Source: Girardinichthys multiradiatus (lineage: Eukaryota > Chordata > Actinopteri > Cyprinodontiformes > Goodeidae). From it: DNA of 64,000 nt. The stretch lies in NCBI RefSeq assembly GCF_021462225.1, contig NC_061795.1, forward strand, positions 4,727,001 to 4,791,000. The letters run 5' to 3'. Shown one piece after another: positions 34,401-45,735 of the stretch (its first letter is position 1; each line of letters starts with the position of its first letter). A program made the translations under genes and the position numbers. The notes below the pieces were generated by a model that made no database searches, was not told the origin of the DNA, and worked only from the letters and a program-made list of their open reading frames with translations.

Positions 34401-34980
34401 CTACGGCTGAGTGGCTCACAGAACAACATTGTTAATGGTGAAAATTGGTGTAAGAGTTCACTTATAGGAAACACTGATCTTTGGAGATCTGTAATATAAA
34501 ATGCTCATGTTACCAAATTATATGATAATCCACCTTTTCATATTGTAACAAACTCCGCAATTCAGCCTGCATTTTTCAAACCTTGGCCAGGGTATGGATT
34601 GATGTGGCGTCCAGTCCAGAGTCCGGACTTTTCGAAAGGCTGGTCTAAACTATTATTATGCGTCCCAGGTATGATTAGGAGTGCTTTACACCTGAAACTA
34701 ATATTCAACTTTGAGACTCCTATTTTTAAAGTAGGAAAGGAAATACTTCAAACACTTCTTGAGTTGTTTATCTGTAGTATAGCAAAGTCGATTAAAAGAC
34801 TGCTCATTGGGCTGCCTGACAAAGTTTACATTTACAAAAGTCTTGAAAGAGTGCTTTAATTATTTATGTGGCAGCATTTTAGGTACTCTGTAGATGACAG
34901 AGTGACATAAGATACAGTTTGGTCCATTGTTCTGTGAGAATACCGCAACTGGCTTCATTCAAGATGGAAACATCTTCGTA
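31476..34980. other. No gene or repeat recognised
   Basis: Long AT-rich stretch. A minus-strand frame of 107 codons at 32674..32997 and several shorter ones have no domain or convincing splice context. Confidence 0.4.
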
Positions 34981-34982
34981 AC

Positions 34983-35043
34983 TTCAATTCAGTTCAATAC
35001 AGTTTTATTTATATAGCGTGTTTATATAGCGCCAATTCACAAC
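34983..35043 (+). repeat. Dispersed teleost repeat, left piece
   Basis: TTCAATTCAGTTCAATACAG and TTTATTTATATAGCG...GCGCCAATTCACAAC are the typical start of a common fish repeat. It is cut by the Rex3-like copy and resumes at 36291 with CGTCTCACGGCACTTCACAAAG, its normal continuation. Confidence 0.75.
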
Positions 35044-36290
35044 ACCCCCCAGTGGGCCCACCACCTGCAGCTGCAGGGGGAACCGTGAGGGACCGGCGCA
35101 AAGAGGATTGGGCGGCGGACGAAGGTGGAGACCTCGGGGGCCCGATCCCTTAGGCTGGCTCTAGGGACGTGGAATGTCACCTCGCTGGGGGGGAAGGAGC
35201 CTGAGCTTGTGTGGGAGGTCGAGAGATATCGACTAGAAATAGTCAGGCTCGCCTCCACGCACAGCGTGGGCTCTGGAACCCATCTCCTTGAGAGGGGCTG
35301 GACTCTCTTCTACTCTGGAGTGGCCCGCGGGGAGAGGCGGCGGGCTGGTGTGGGTTTGCTTGTTGCCCCCCAGCTCAGCCGTCTCGTGTTGGGGTTTACC
35401 CCAGTGGATGAGAGGGTCGCATCTCTACGCCTTCGGGTTGGGGAGAGGTCTCTGACTATCATTTCGGCCTACGGGCCGAGTGGCAGTGCAGAGTACCCAG
35501 CCTTCTTGGCGTCCCTGTCGGGGGTGCTGGATAGTGCCCCTCCTGGGGACTCCATTATTCTGCTGGGGGACTTCAATGCCCACGTGGGAAATGACAATGA
35601 CACCTGGAGAGGCGTGATTGGGAGGAATGGCCTACCCGATCTGAATCCAAGCGGTGTTTTGTTATTGGACTTCTGTGCTAGTCACGGATTGTCCATAATG
35701 AACACCATGTTCAAACATAAGGGTGTCCATCAGTGCACTTGGCACCAGGATACCCTAGGCAGGAGGTCAATGATCAACTTTGTTGTCGTATCATCAAACC
35801 TTCGGCCGCATGTTTTGGACACTCGGGTGAAGAGAGGGGCTGAGCTGTCCACTGATCACCACCTGGTGGTGAGTTGGATCCGCTGGAGGAGGAGAAAGCC
35901 GGATAGACTTGGCAGGCCCAAGCGCATAGTGATGGTCGGCTGGGAACTAAGTCGGACCTGTTTCCGGTGCATGTTGGACTCCGGCAGGGCTGCCCTTTGT
36001 CACCGGTCCTGTTCATAACTTTTATGGACAGGATTTCTAGACGCAGCTCGGGCATCTATACCGGATGCCTCCTGGACGCCTTCCTCGAGAGGTGTTCCAG
36101 GCACGTCCCACCGGGAGGAGGCCCAGAGGACGGCCCAGGACACGCTGGAGGGACTATGTCTCTCGGCTGGCCTGGGAGGAGCTGGAAGAGGTGTCTGGGG
36201 AGAGGGACGTCTGGGCGTCTCTGCTGAGTCTGCTGCCCCTGCGACCCAGTCCCGGACAAAGCGGAAGGCGACGAGTACGAGTACGAGTAC
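35044..36290 (+). mobile_element. Rex3-like LINE with two internal deletions
   Basis: Starts in the 5' leader and encodes most of an AP-type endonuclease (from about 35158): [48 protein letters not shown] with catalytic Asp/Asn, and [10 protein letters not shown] with the catalytic His. In the block usually reading MIDFVVVSS the Asp is Asn (MINFVVVSS). The frame is open for 297 codons from 35125. After the endonuclease the sequence jumps into the RT at about 35944 ([19 protein letters not shown], a Rex3 primer site) and then, at about 36047, to the C-terminal GIYTGCLLD/PPGRLPREVF region. RT core and its YxDD block are gone. The tail has GAGTAC repeats. Confidence 0.87.
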
Positions 36291-37078
36291 AATTTCGTCT
36301 CACGGCACTTCACAAAGGGTTTGGAATGGTGTAGGGTTGTTGGGGAGGTTAGAATAAATTACTGAGTGTTAACTTTTGGCCATTTTAGAATGGGCTACGT
36401 GTAGGGGTACTAAGTAAAATAATAAACGGATAAAGTTTGTCCATCAAGAGCCCACTGGTGGGTTGGGGGTACCTCTCTCTGTCAGACGGATTATAACAAT
36501 TGGAAAAGAGAAGGGGTCGCACAGGAAGCAGAAATGGAGGGTGTGTTTGCACCTCAACCATAACTGAGCCGATTTAGGCTAAACCTGAGTCCCCCTTACT
36601 CCATCCAACAGGGAGGGAGGCAGAGGTAAAAATAATTGGAGAGTGTTGTTTCCTGTTGCATTGTGTGAAAGGTGGGTAACTTTAAAATGGGCTAAGTCAA
36701 TTCAATCGAATCATACAAATTTTAAGTCAGGTACATACGTTCCAATTAATCCTAACTTTCAAACAGTGCAGTCACATTCAGTTATTTATTCAAATTTGAT
36801 AAAAAGGTTTTTCTGTCTAAGGAAACCCAGCAGATTACATCGAGTCAGTGACTTACAGCATTCACTCCTCCTGGATGAGCATGTAGAGACAGTGGACAGT
36901 TGCCGGCGTTGACTTTGAAGCAATCCCTCATACTGAGCATGCATGTAGCGACAGTGGAGAGGAAAAACTCCCTTTTAACAGGAAGAAACCTCCAGCAGAA
37001 CCAGAACCAGGCGCAGTGTGAGCAACCATCTGTCACAACTGACTGGGGGTTTGAGAGAACAGAACAGAGACAGAAACA
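36291..37078 (+). repeat. Dispersed teleost repeat, right piece
   Basis: Resumes after the LINE. It includes GGTTAGAATAAATTACTGAG, ACTCCATCCAACAGGGAGG, CATTCACTCCTCCTGGATGAG, GCGACAGTGGAGAGGAAAAAC and GAAGAAACCTCCAGCAGAACC. The last 235 bases match 9271..9480 in inverted orientation. It ends where a MITE begins. Confidence 0.65.
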
Positions 37079-37080
37079 GA

Positions 37081-37798
37081 GGCCCTGTCCCAATACCCAC
37101 ACTACACCCTACGCCCCTCTATGAAGTGTTTACTTTGTACAAGTGCATGTAAGGGTTGAAGTGTGCAGGTTACAAGCGTGCAAAATTGGAGAATTGGGAC
37201 AGTAGGGGTTACGTCATCGACTTGCAACTATGCACCGTAACTGGAACATCAAAAAGGGCGGGAACCAGCTCTGTTTTCACAGTCTTGCTGCTAAAAAAAC
37301 TATTTAAAACTGCAACAAGCAATTGTTTTGAGGAGAAGAAAGTGCAGGAAGCGACGGACGCTTATACACCAGACTCTCGCCACGCCAGTGTTTGTTTGAA
37401 AGGTAACGTCTGTGTTATGGCCTACTGACTGCCCAGACTCACTCTGAACTCAGTGGTATCTTACAATGTTGAGCCTGGAAAACCAGTAAAAAAATATATT
37501 TGTCAGCTTGCTGTCTAAAGTTTACGCAGTTCTTATTATTCTGATTTGATGGCTGGTTACGTTGACGGTTGTGATTGTTTTTTGCTCAGAACGTCATCTG
37601 CAGCAGTGAATTGTGGGTAATATACTTCGGTGAATTCTGCTTTGATGCGGGCTTCGCCGAAGGGCGGATGTGGGGCACAAAGGGGGCGGGGCTAAGGACC
37701 ACTATGGAGAATTGGGACACACTACGTACTCGAACCCATCAACGGGAACGCGCAATTCAGGGACACAAGGGTGGAAGTGCAGGTATTGGGACAGGGCC
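37081..37798. mobile_element. MITE with 22-base inverted ends
   Basis: Left end GGCCCTGTCCCAATACCC and right end GGGACAGGGCC form 22-base inverted repeats with two or three mismatches. The 718-base interior has no transposase. A family beginning CCCTGTCCCAATACCCAC is widespread in fish. No clean target duplication was found, so the superfamily stays open. Confidence 0.7.
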
Positions 37799-37799
37799 A

Positions 37800-38504
37800 G
37801 AAAACGGAAGCACTGATCCAGGAGTACTTTCTATGGGAAGGAAAAGTAAATGTTAACGGATTTAGTTCTGTTCGTGATTTCATCTGGGCAGAAAAAACAT
37901 ATAAACTCTGAGCCAGTTTTCAAGTTTATAGTATGAGGGACAGCACATACAGTTAGTCACAGTAGAAGCTGAGTCAGTAACCATGTCCAGGAGAGAAATA
38001 GGGTAAAACACTGAAAGACAGGGCCAAGTGTATCATTGGTAGAAGGTGAGCATTTAGTTTATCAGCGCCAACCTAAAGAGGTATATCACTGGACTGCATA
38101 TAATCACATTTAGTTTAAAACTTTAAATACCTTGGAAAGGTCAAATATGAACTACACTGAATATTGTTTAAAATCACATTTTAGATTTATGAAACCTTCA
38201 TATTTTTCCAGCATTTGAACCATTGTAGATGAAAAACCCCTAGTCAAACCTGGAAGAAACAGATTTTCAGCAATGACAGATTCTTTAAAATCCAGTTTGT
38301 ACTCCTTAAAACCTTTATTTGTAAAAAAAAAAAGTACATATAGAGATTCTCAAAAATGTTGTTAAAATCTTGTCTTGATCTTTGGGCCCAATACTGTTTA
38401 TGGTCTTGTCACGTAAGCTAGACATATTAGTACACCTTTACGCTAAATACTTGCTTTGTTTGTAGGGAAAAGAAGAGTGTGCTACAAGAAATAAAAAAAT
38501 AGAT
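37800..38504. other. No gene or repeat recognised
   Basis: AT-rich sequence, nothing identified. Confidence 0.4.
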
Positions 38505-38562
38505 CAGGGGTCTCCAACCATCGGTCCCTAGACCGGTACTGGGCTGTGGGTCTACTTGTACC
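38505..38562. mobile_element. hAT-like remnant, left part
   Basis: CAGGGGTCTCCAACC...TCCCTAGACCGGTACTGGGC is the typical end of a hAT family (Charlie-like words). It is interrupted by the solo LTR, after which the sequence continues AGCCATCGAACAAAC. Confidence 0.5.
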
Positions 38563-39187
38563 TGTCAGAGTCTACAGTCTCTGCCTCTCCTGCTTACCTT
38601 CTTCCACCACCAGGTGCTGCTGAGGGCTGCGTCACTGGGTGCGACAGGTGTTCCTCATTTTGATGATCATCTGGAGTATATAGGGGACGGATCGCCAGCA
38701 CTTCCTTGCCTGAGTGTTTTGCCTACAGCGGTACCATCACCTGGCCAGATCTCGTATTTTGAAAATCTTGTGTCTCTTTGATTAAGAAAGATTACTCACC
38801 GTTTCTGTCTCGCTCCTTCCAGGTTCCATATTCAGTCTTTTGACTCAGTCTAATGGTTTATCGCACCCTGCTTCAGAAGAACCTGGATTAAGTTCCAGCT
38901 GGCTGTCCGTTCTCCGGTACTCTTTCCTCACCTGCATGCACCCAGTCCACCCTCCAACGATCTGCTTACTTGGACCACGGAAGTTCCTGGTGGATTCCTA
39001 GAAGAGGCCCTCCTGGATCTCCAGACTCATTTGCCATCTTCCTGGCGGATCTAGTCCTCCCTGCACACTGTAAGCCTTCTGAAACAGAGACTGTTCCAGA
39101 ATTCTAGCAATAAACTTCCAAAACTGTTTACTGTTTCTCTGAGTGTTCTTCAGCATGTGGGTTAAGTCGGCCGTTAAAACGATGACA
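38563..39187 (+). mobile_element. Solo LTR, 625 bases, with 5-bp duplication
   Basis: TGTCAGAGTCT...CGATGACA with TG/CA ends, flanked by an exact GTACC duplication (38558..38562 and 39188..39192). AATAAA is at about 39108 (AGCAATAAACTTCC), so the element is on the plus strand. No internal region is present. A 5-bp duplication is common for Gypsy-type LTR elements; the class is inferred only. Confidence 0.85.
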
Positions 39188-39192
39188 GTACC

Positions 39193-39577
39193 AGCCATCG
39201 AACAAACAAATGTGTAGTGATTTGACGTTCACAGCTGGGAAAGTGCAAAAGCAAGCCAGCAGTGCGGGACTACAGGGCCTTTTTTTCAGCATCGACACCA
39301 GCACTATACATAAAATCTGCCTCATAAGTCTCCCCATACAGGTCTCCCCATACCACATGGAGATGGCAGAAACTCACTTTAATCCTGCCTTGAAGTATCT
39401 GCAGTAATGAAACCACAAAAGAAACACTGGTCATCCTTGTTAAAGGTCTTTAAAAACTAGGTCACCTGAGGAAGACCTGACAAAGTTATAACAGTCTGGT
39501 TTAAAAAGAAAACTTTACCATATGAAATTTCACGTATAAACAGAAGTGCATCAAAAATGACACACGAGGGCACGGCG
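39193..39577. other. hAT-like continuation and unassigned sequence
   Basis: The first tens of bases probably belong to the hAT-like remnant split by the LTR. The rest was not recognised. Confidence 0.3.
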
Positions 39578-39750
39578 CTGGTGGTGTAGGGGTTTAGCGC
39601 GCAACCACATATAGAGGCTATAGTCCTCGAAGCGACCGTCCCGGGTTTGAGTCCCGGACCCGGCGACCTTTGCTGAATGTCTCCCCTCTCTTTGCCCCTC
39701 CTTCCTGTCTGCCTACTATCAAAAATAAAGGCCTTTAGTGCTGAAAAAAA
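39578..39750 (+). mobile_element. tRNA-derived SINE
   Basis: The polymerase III A-box-like GTGGTGTAGGGGTTTAGCGC and B-box-like GGTTTGAGTCCCG sit about 60 bases apart, as in a tRNA-derived SINE head. The body CTTTGCTGAATGTCTCCCC and tail AATAAAGGCCTTTAGTGCT, then A-rich, match the copy at 52752..52920. It would be moved by LINE machinery. Confidence 0.8.
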
Positions 39751-41260
39751 TTCTTAAAAACAAAAAAATGATATATGGCAAATACATTTTTTTTTATATG
39801 TGCAGTTATTGTTTTTATGATCTTTCTGATTTATTGTATTGTGTTTTTAATGCATGCTCAAACTTGTTTTGCCATTTCATGTACAACAATGGTCAATGGC
39901 GGTTGCATTTTAAATGTGTTTTAAAAATACATTTTATTTGATTAATTTGTTTGACACAAGACAGTTAACAGAAACAAGGCCACTGCATATTTTCTGTAGA
40001 ATGACTAAAGAAAAGTTTGGTTCACACATGCTATGTACCAATGCACGGAGAAAAACAGCTAGTGGATCAAAAGTATTAATTAGATCAGTGGGTGCTGTTA
40101 CTTATCCAGAGGAATTCTTAAAAGTGTTTCCAGCTGGGTGTGCTGCGTTTGGGTACTTGCTGGAAGCTGCTGAGAGAGGACTCAGATATATGTGTGCCTG
40201 TGGGTTTCTGCCTTCTGATTAAAATTGGCAGCCAGTACCAGCTGGAACTTGGTTTCCTGGGGGCAACAATTTCTTTGAGCGGGTTTGCTTTGGTATTAAA
40301 AAATGGGGTTTGAAACACAGGTCCAGATGTTTAACAAGAATCTACTCAATCCACAAAGTCCGTTTTACAGACCACATGCATGGCATCTTGTATCCAGACA
40401 TCACTCAAGTAGTCCAACGGATCTCTAGCATTGGTACACCCGTAAGCTCAAACGCACCCACACTGACTAACACCACTCAACCAAATGCTCCTCACTCTGA
40501 GACCTAATGCAACAGTATTCCACAATGGCTCAGCTGTTGCATAACAGCTTCAGCTTTTAATTTTGATCTTATGGATAAATGCTGCAAGGTGAGTTGACCT
40601 TGATTGGCAGGCGGCAAAGAAACCCTGAAAATGTGTGAAAAATGGAGGATGGGGAAAGAAGAAGTATGAGTGTGAATGAGGAAGGGAGACAATTTTATCA
40701 TTTAAATGATGGAGATATGTTATCAGTTGAATGTGTTACGCCCCCTTAACTAAAACCTGTGCAGTCAGGCTTCGTGGAGAATTATTGAACTGATGAAGAT
40801 GATGTCATGTATCTACAATAATATGGATAAGAATTTATTTTACCATATACATATCTGATTAGTGATTCCCTCTTTTTGCCAACTATATTTATCCAGAAAT
40901 TAATAACAAAAAAGTCAAGGTCAGCAATTTTTGTGTGTACATGAGAGATGTAACGGATTCTCTCTCGCCATCTGAACGACGCAGGAGCATCAGTACAGCA
41001 GCTGTGATTAGATGCAACTTTTGGATGAAATTTAGATGAATTGTTTTTTAAATAAAGTATCCGTAAAAAACAATACTAGATGAAACTGTGAATGTACTGC
41101 TATAAGACTCTTTTTCTGCTATGGCAGCTACTGTGCCAAAATAAAAACAAAGAGGTTTTAGGACCTCTTGGTCTATTGCAGTTTAAACCACTTGTATGTG
41201 AATCCGCTATAGTTCTAGATCCCATACCACAGACCAGTGGAGGAGGACCTAACTTTTTGA
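39751..41260. other. No gene or repeat recognised
   Basis: AT-rich with a 102-codon frame (39914..40222) lacking any domain. Nothing else was seen. Confidence 0.4.
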
Positions 41261-41280
41261 CTTGTGCAGATCTGCACAAG
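41261..41280. repeat. Perfect 20-base palindrome
   Basis: CTTGTGCAGATCTGCACAAG is its own complement. It lies within overlapping open frames on both strands (41092..41418 and 41100..41435), which are probably chance. Confidence 0.7.
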
Positions 41281-44191
41281 TCTGCTGCATTTGCTACAAT
41301 GTCCCTAGGACTCTGGGTTGTAATTAAAAATAGTGGAGCCATCAGTCTGTCTGTTTGCCGTTTGACAGTAGTGGCAGATGTTTTGAAGGTGCCAGTCAGA
41401 TATATACTTGGTTCTTGAAAATAAAATCTGTTCATTCCTGTCCGCCCTGGTCCTCTTGATGACCCAACACGTTTTTGCTAAATTATCAGGAAACAATCAT
41501 AGAAGAAGAACTACCAAAGCAGCACAGAAGAACAAGAGCATCAGGTGCTGAAATGTGGCGTTTTTTGTGTTTATGTTCTGTTCATGAGCATCACTGCCTT
41601 GGAGCAACAGCAGCCGTATGTGTGTGGTTTCACAGAGAAAAATAAGAGCATATTATTTGATAGTGGTGTCATGCTGCTGGTGTGTGTTGCACTATAGTCT
41701 GGTTAGCTTATTTAAACAATTTGAAATTATTTAGATATATTCTGTGTACAAATTATATTTCAATACATGTTGGAGATAAAAACAAGAACACCGGATGGGA
41801 AAAACACCTCCTGACAGACGGAGTCCTCTCCACACAAAGCAGTTGGTTTCATAGGTGTTCAGGTGTATGTTGACTGCTGGAATGGCTCCTGTGACATTTG
41901 TGGCTTGTTGAATACTGTGGACAACTGGGTTCGCACTTCAGCTTTGTTTTCTCCGTACCAGCGTTGTTTACATTAGGCCTAATGTATTTTTATGAGTAAT
42001 TAAATTTAGGAATGACCTATATTGATGGTAAACATCGATAACAAGAAGCTGTGGTTAGGTCCACCTTTCTTCATCATAACTGTAGTTGATCGGGAAACCG
42101 TAATGTTAACTATTAGCAGATTTTAGTAACAACAGGGAGTCCACAAACTGCTTTGTTTGGTTCTGAATTTGAATTTGAAGATTGAATCTTCTCACCCAGA
42201 TATTTGGTAAAATACATTTTTATTCCATTTGATTGCACATCCTGACCACATGCAAACAGACTATTTTTTGGGGAAAAAAGATCCTGAAATTTTTAAAGAC
42301 AGTGTCCAAAGTGGAGAAATCTAAAAATAGTTTGTGTTGTGTTGGTATTTGCTTAATATCTAGAGATGAAAAAAAACAATGATCTAGAAAGACCAACTTT
42401 ACACATGTCTGGTCTTCTGTGCTCAGTAATAAAACCACCACAGTATAACATTATTTAATTTTTTCCTCCAACATCTGCAACTCTGTTTCCATTAAACTTC
42501 AAATAGGCTATGAGATGTACATACTTACATACTAACCAAGGAGGTAATGCCTGAGAGGAAAGGGTGAACAGCATGAAAGAGCTACACTTAGGAAGAATGT
42601 TCTGCTTAGTCTCATAGTTATCACCACCGGCTGGTGCAGCATAGATATAACAGACTTCTTTCAAAAGATGAGGAAAAACTGAGAAAAAATATCAGTTTAA
42701 AAAATAAATTCACAGTAGTGTAGATTGGGCCATAAAAACACCAACATGATTAATGTGAAACAAGTACCACATAGCAGAATATAGTTAATGTAGGTTCTGA
42801 CAACATCCACCCCCAGGTACTGCATGAATTTTGGATCATTGGATGAAACAAACACAACAAACTAGATCTGCTGAACCTAGAGAGTCTCTAATGAAAAAAA
42901 TAAACAAAATATTAAAAAAGCAACATAGGTTAATTTGAAGTCAAATGCACCACAACTACCCACATGCTTTAAACATTAGCTTGATAAATATGCTTAATTG
43001 AATCATTATATATCCAGAGCAATGTAACAGCAACAAAGGACCAAGTGATAACCTGCTTGAACTAAGTAAAAACTCACACATCCTTTCTCAAAAAAACTTC
43101 AGGGATTCTACTTTTATAATGTAATCTATCCAACTAAAGCTAGCAAGGGTCAACTAACCGACATAAAATCTTTACCAAAAGAGGCTTTGGCAAATGTTGA
43201 ACCTTTGTAACATAAATATACGGCTGTGTTTGGTGCATCAGATGATAGCAAAAATAGATGTTTTGTGTTACAGAGAGAACCACTCTGAACTTTGTTAAAT
43301 GAGAAATATTAGATTATATAAATCCATTGCCACATATAGCCACTCTTTATTTGTTGTACATGTCTTAATTTGAACTGTGGAGGTGGGCCATTAAGGGTAA
43401 GAACACAATACCTGCATTGACAGGGTTACAGGTTGCCATTTATGCTAAACGTAGAGGCAATTTTTACCATAAAGAACTTGGATAAGAGCACACTCCAAAA
43501 CGAGGTTTATCAGCAGACATTACATTCGCGAGGCCATTGGTGTGTAGGTGTAGAGAGAGGCACTACTGGCCATGAAGTGGATTTATCACCATCCTCTGAT
43601 CTGAAAACACATTCAGTTTATCCACTCCTTCAAAAAGGATGAGTCACAGTGAACAAACAAGTCATGAACTGGCAAAAAGGCCTTCATTATCATCAATTGT
43701 GTGGTTTAAAAGCAACGGTCTAATGTCCATAAAGAATGGTGCAAGCTAATTTTAGTCTGATCTAACAACCGCTGCAAATGACTAAATAAAGAAAGCACTG
43801 TTTTAAGTGCATTTTAGGATAAATGGTGATTCTAAACAAACTGTATTAGTGTGGATGGTTGTCTGTCTCTTTGTTTTAGCCCTATATTTTACTCCCAGCA
43901 CGTCCAACCCATTTGTTCACCTGCTGCCCAGAGGCAGAAGTTAACAAGTCCTCTTCTAACCTGGATAGGCTGAAGTGTTTACACAGGATGGATGGATGTA
44001 AGAAAAGGGATTACTGTCACTAGGAAAGATTGATTGTATTAGTCACCCAGGGTAACTGTAGGTTTCAGCAAGTCAAATTGCTTTTTAAGACCTTTTTAAT
44101 GCTACCTTGAATAAAATTTAAGGACCAAAATATTGTAAATATAGTGGATGGTTGGGGGATCCTGCTGTATTACAATCAAGCATAGCATGTG
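41281..44191. other. No gene recognised
   Basis: AT-rich. Near 44083..44140 the words CTTTTTAAGACCTTTTTAATGC and AAAATTTAAGGACC resemble a decayed fish repeat. No exon was found. Confidence 0.4.
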
Positions 44192-44967
44192 TGTCACACA
44201 ATGAGACACTTTCATGTTGTTGTTTGTTTACTTAGGTCGTTCTCATGTGCTTTCTGGTTAGTAGTTATGTGCATTTATGTTTAATCTCTGGTTAGGTTTC
44301 TGTATTTGGTTTCCCAGTAGTTGTGTGCTCCTTAGTTTTATTAGTTCCTTTTCTCTCATGCTTAGTATTACTTATTTTCTCCCAGGATTAGTTATAATAG
44401 TATAGTTGTCTGGTTAGTCGTTCATGTTTCAGTTCCTGTCTGGCAGTCAGTTATATTCTGTTATTCAGTATTTCTGATTGTTTACTTAGTTCTTTCTGTG
44501 TCCTTAGATTCAGTTCCTTCTAGAGTAGTCTCTAGTTTAGTTTCCCCTCCTGTCTCTGCATTTTCCAGCTCCTGTTGCCATAGAAACTTATTCCATCAGT
44601 TCCCTACACCTGGTCTTCACACCTGCCAGCAATTATCTGATTACCTGCCTCTCTCGTTCTTTGTTTCACCATTCACCTCCCTGCATATAAGCTTACCGGT
44701 TTTCCTTATTCCCTGTCGCCACGTCTTTCTTTCTGCCCACCTTTCATGCTTCAGCCAGAGACCCGCTATGTTCCTGACTTCCAGCCTGTGTAGTTCCTGT
44801 TCAGCTTTGTTGCTTGTAAGTCTTGTGCGTCTCTGTTTTAGACCTGAACTTCTGGCCTGAGAAAACCGGCACTTTCAAGTCCTCAAATAAATCTATCACA
44901 ACCCATCATGTGGCTCCCGAGTATCTCCCTGCATTCTGGTCCGACACCACTACCACAAACCCTGACA
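44192..44967 (+). mobile_element. 5' LTR of a non-autonomous LTR element
   Basis: Starts at about TGTCACACAATG and ends ACAAACCCTGACA. AATAAA is at about 44886. The last 176 bases match 46509..46684 with roughly a dozen differences. The left edge is inferred from the TG; no target duplication was found. Confidence 0.6.
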
Positions 44968-45293
44968 GAATGCGGTGACCCAAAAGGACCAGGCAGAGAT
45001 GATCACCCTGTGGGAGTACCTCCGGCATGCCGCGGAGAGAAGCTCCAGCCAGGCCAGGAAAAAATAGCAGCAGAGATCCCTCTACCTGGCACCGGCCCGG
45101 AACGTCACATTTGGACTCTTGCTGCCTGGACACTGCTGTATCTCTGGCCTCAGATCCCCAAGGCAGTGCATCAGTGCTTTCGGCACTTATGGAGGAGTTT
45201 TAAGTTGAGGGACTTTTCGACGCTCCAGCTCCAGTCTCTGCCAGAGGTCCACCAGCCTCATCGTTCCAAACTCCAGTGCCAGTTCATGGTTCA

Positions 45294-45356
45294 CCAGCAG
45301 CTTCTCAGGGCTCTCCAGCAGCTTCTCAGGGCTCTCCAGCAGCTTCTCAGGAGTCA
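45294..45356 (+). repeat. 21-base tandem repeat, three units
   Basis: Unit CCAGCAGCTTCTCAGGGCTC(T), two exact copies and a third that diverges at its end. It lies inside the LTR element. Confidence 0.85.
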
Positions 45357-45650
45357 TCCGGTGCTTCCCCTGACTCCAGCGGTTCTTGTACTGTTTCCCA
45401 GAGTTTCAGTAGTTTTTGTACCGCTCTTCCGAGTGCCGGTGGTTCCAAGTTTCCAGACCCCCAGCTGGCTGTCAAGTCTCCAGAGCCCTGGCAGGCTGTC
45501 AAGTCTCCCGGCCAGCTAACAAGATTGCTGAGCCCCAGCTAGCAGTTCCCAGGTTTCGAGAGGGGTTCGAGGAAGAGGAGCTCTCGCCTCGAGAGTCTCA
45601 ACCACTCCACTGTAGGTCATCAGGGCTCTTCTGCAGTTTCTCCCAAGGGC

Positions 45651-45735
45651 TTCAGCGGTTAAGGCAACGCACCCGAGGACTTCAGCGGTTAAAGCAGCGC
45701 ACCAGAGGACTTCAGCGGTTAAATCACCGTCTTCC
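45651..45735 (+). repeat. 30-base tandem repeat, nearly three units
   Basis: Units begin TTCAGCGGTTAA at 45651, 45681 and 45711, and the word CCAGCGGTTTGTGCACCGC recurs at 45742. Inside the LTR element. Confidence 0.8.

Noticed and set aside
35125..36018. 297-codon frame as a host nuclease gene
   Set aside because: It is the endonuclease of a Rex3-like LINE with deletions, matching fragments elsewhere in the window.
39598..39664. tRNA gene
   Set aside because: The A- and B-box words belong to a SINE; no full cloverleaf with acceptor stem and CCA-adjacent end was seen. The same holds for 52752..52830 and 47000..47064.
41092..41435. Open frames over 100 codons on both strands
   Set aside because: No domain, no splice context, and the two frames overlap, as chance or low-stop sequence would.
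45294..45735. CRISPR-like regular repeats
   Set aside because: These are direct tandem repeats without spacers, in a eukaryotic LTR element.
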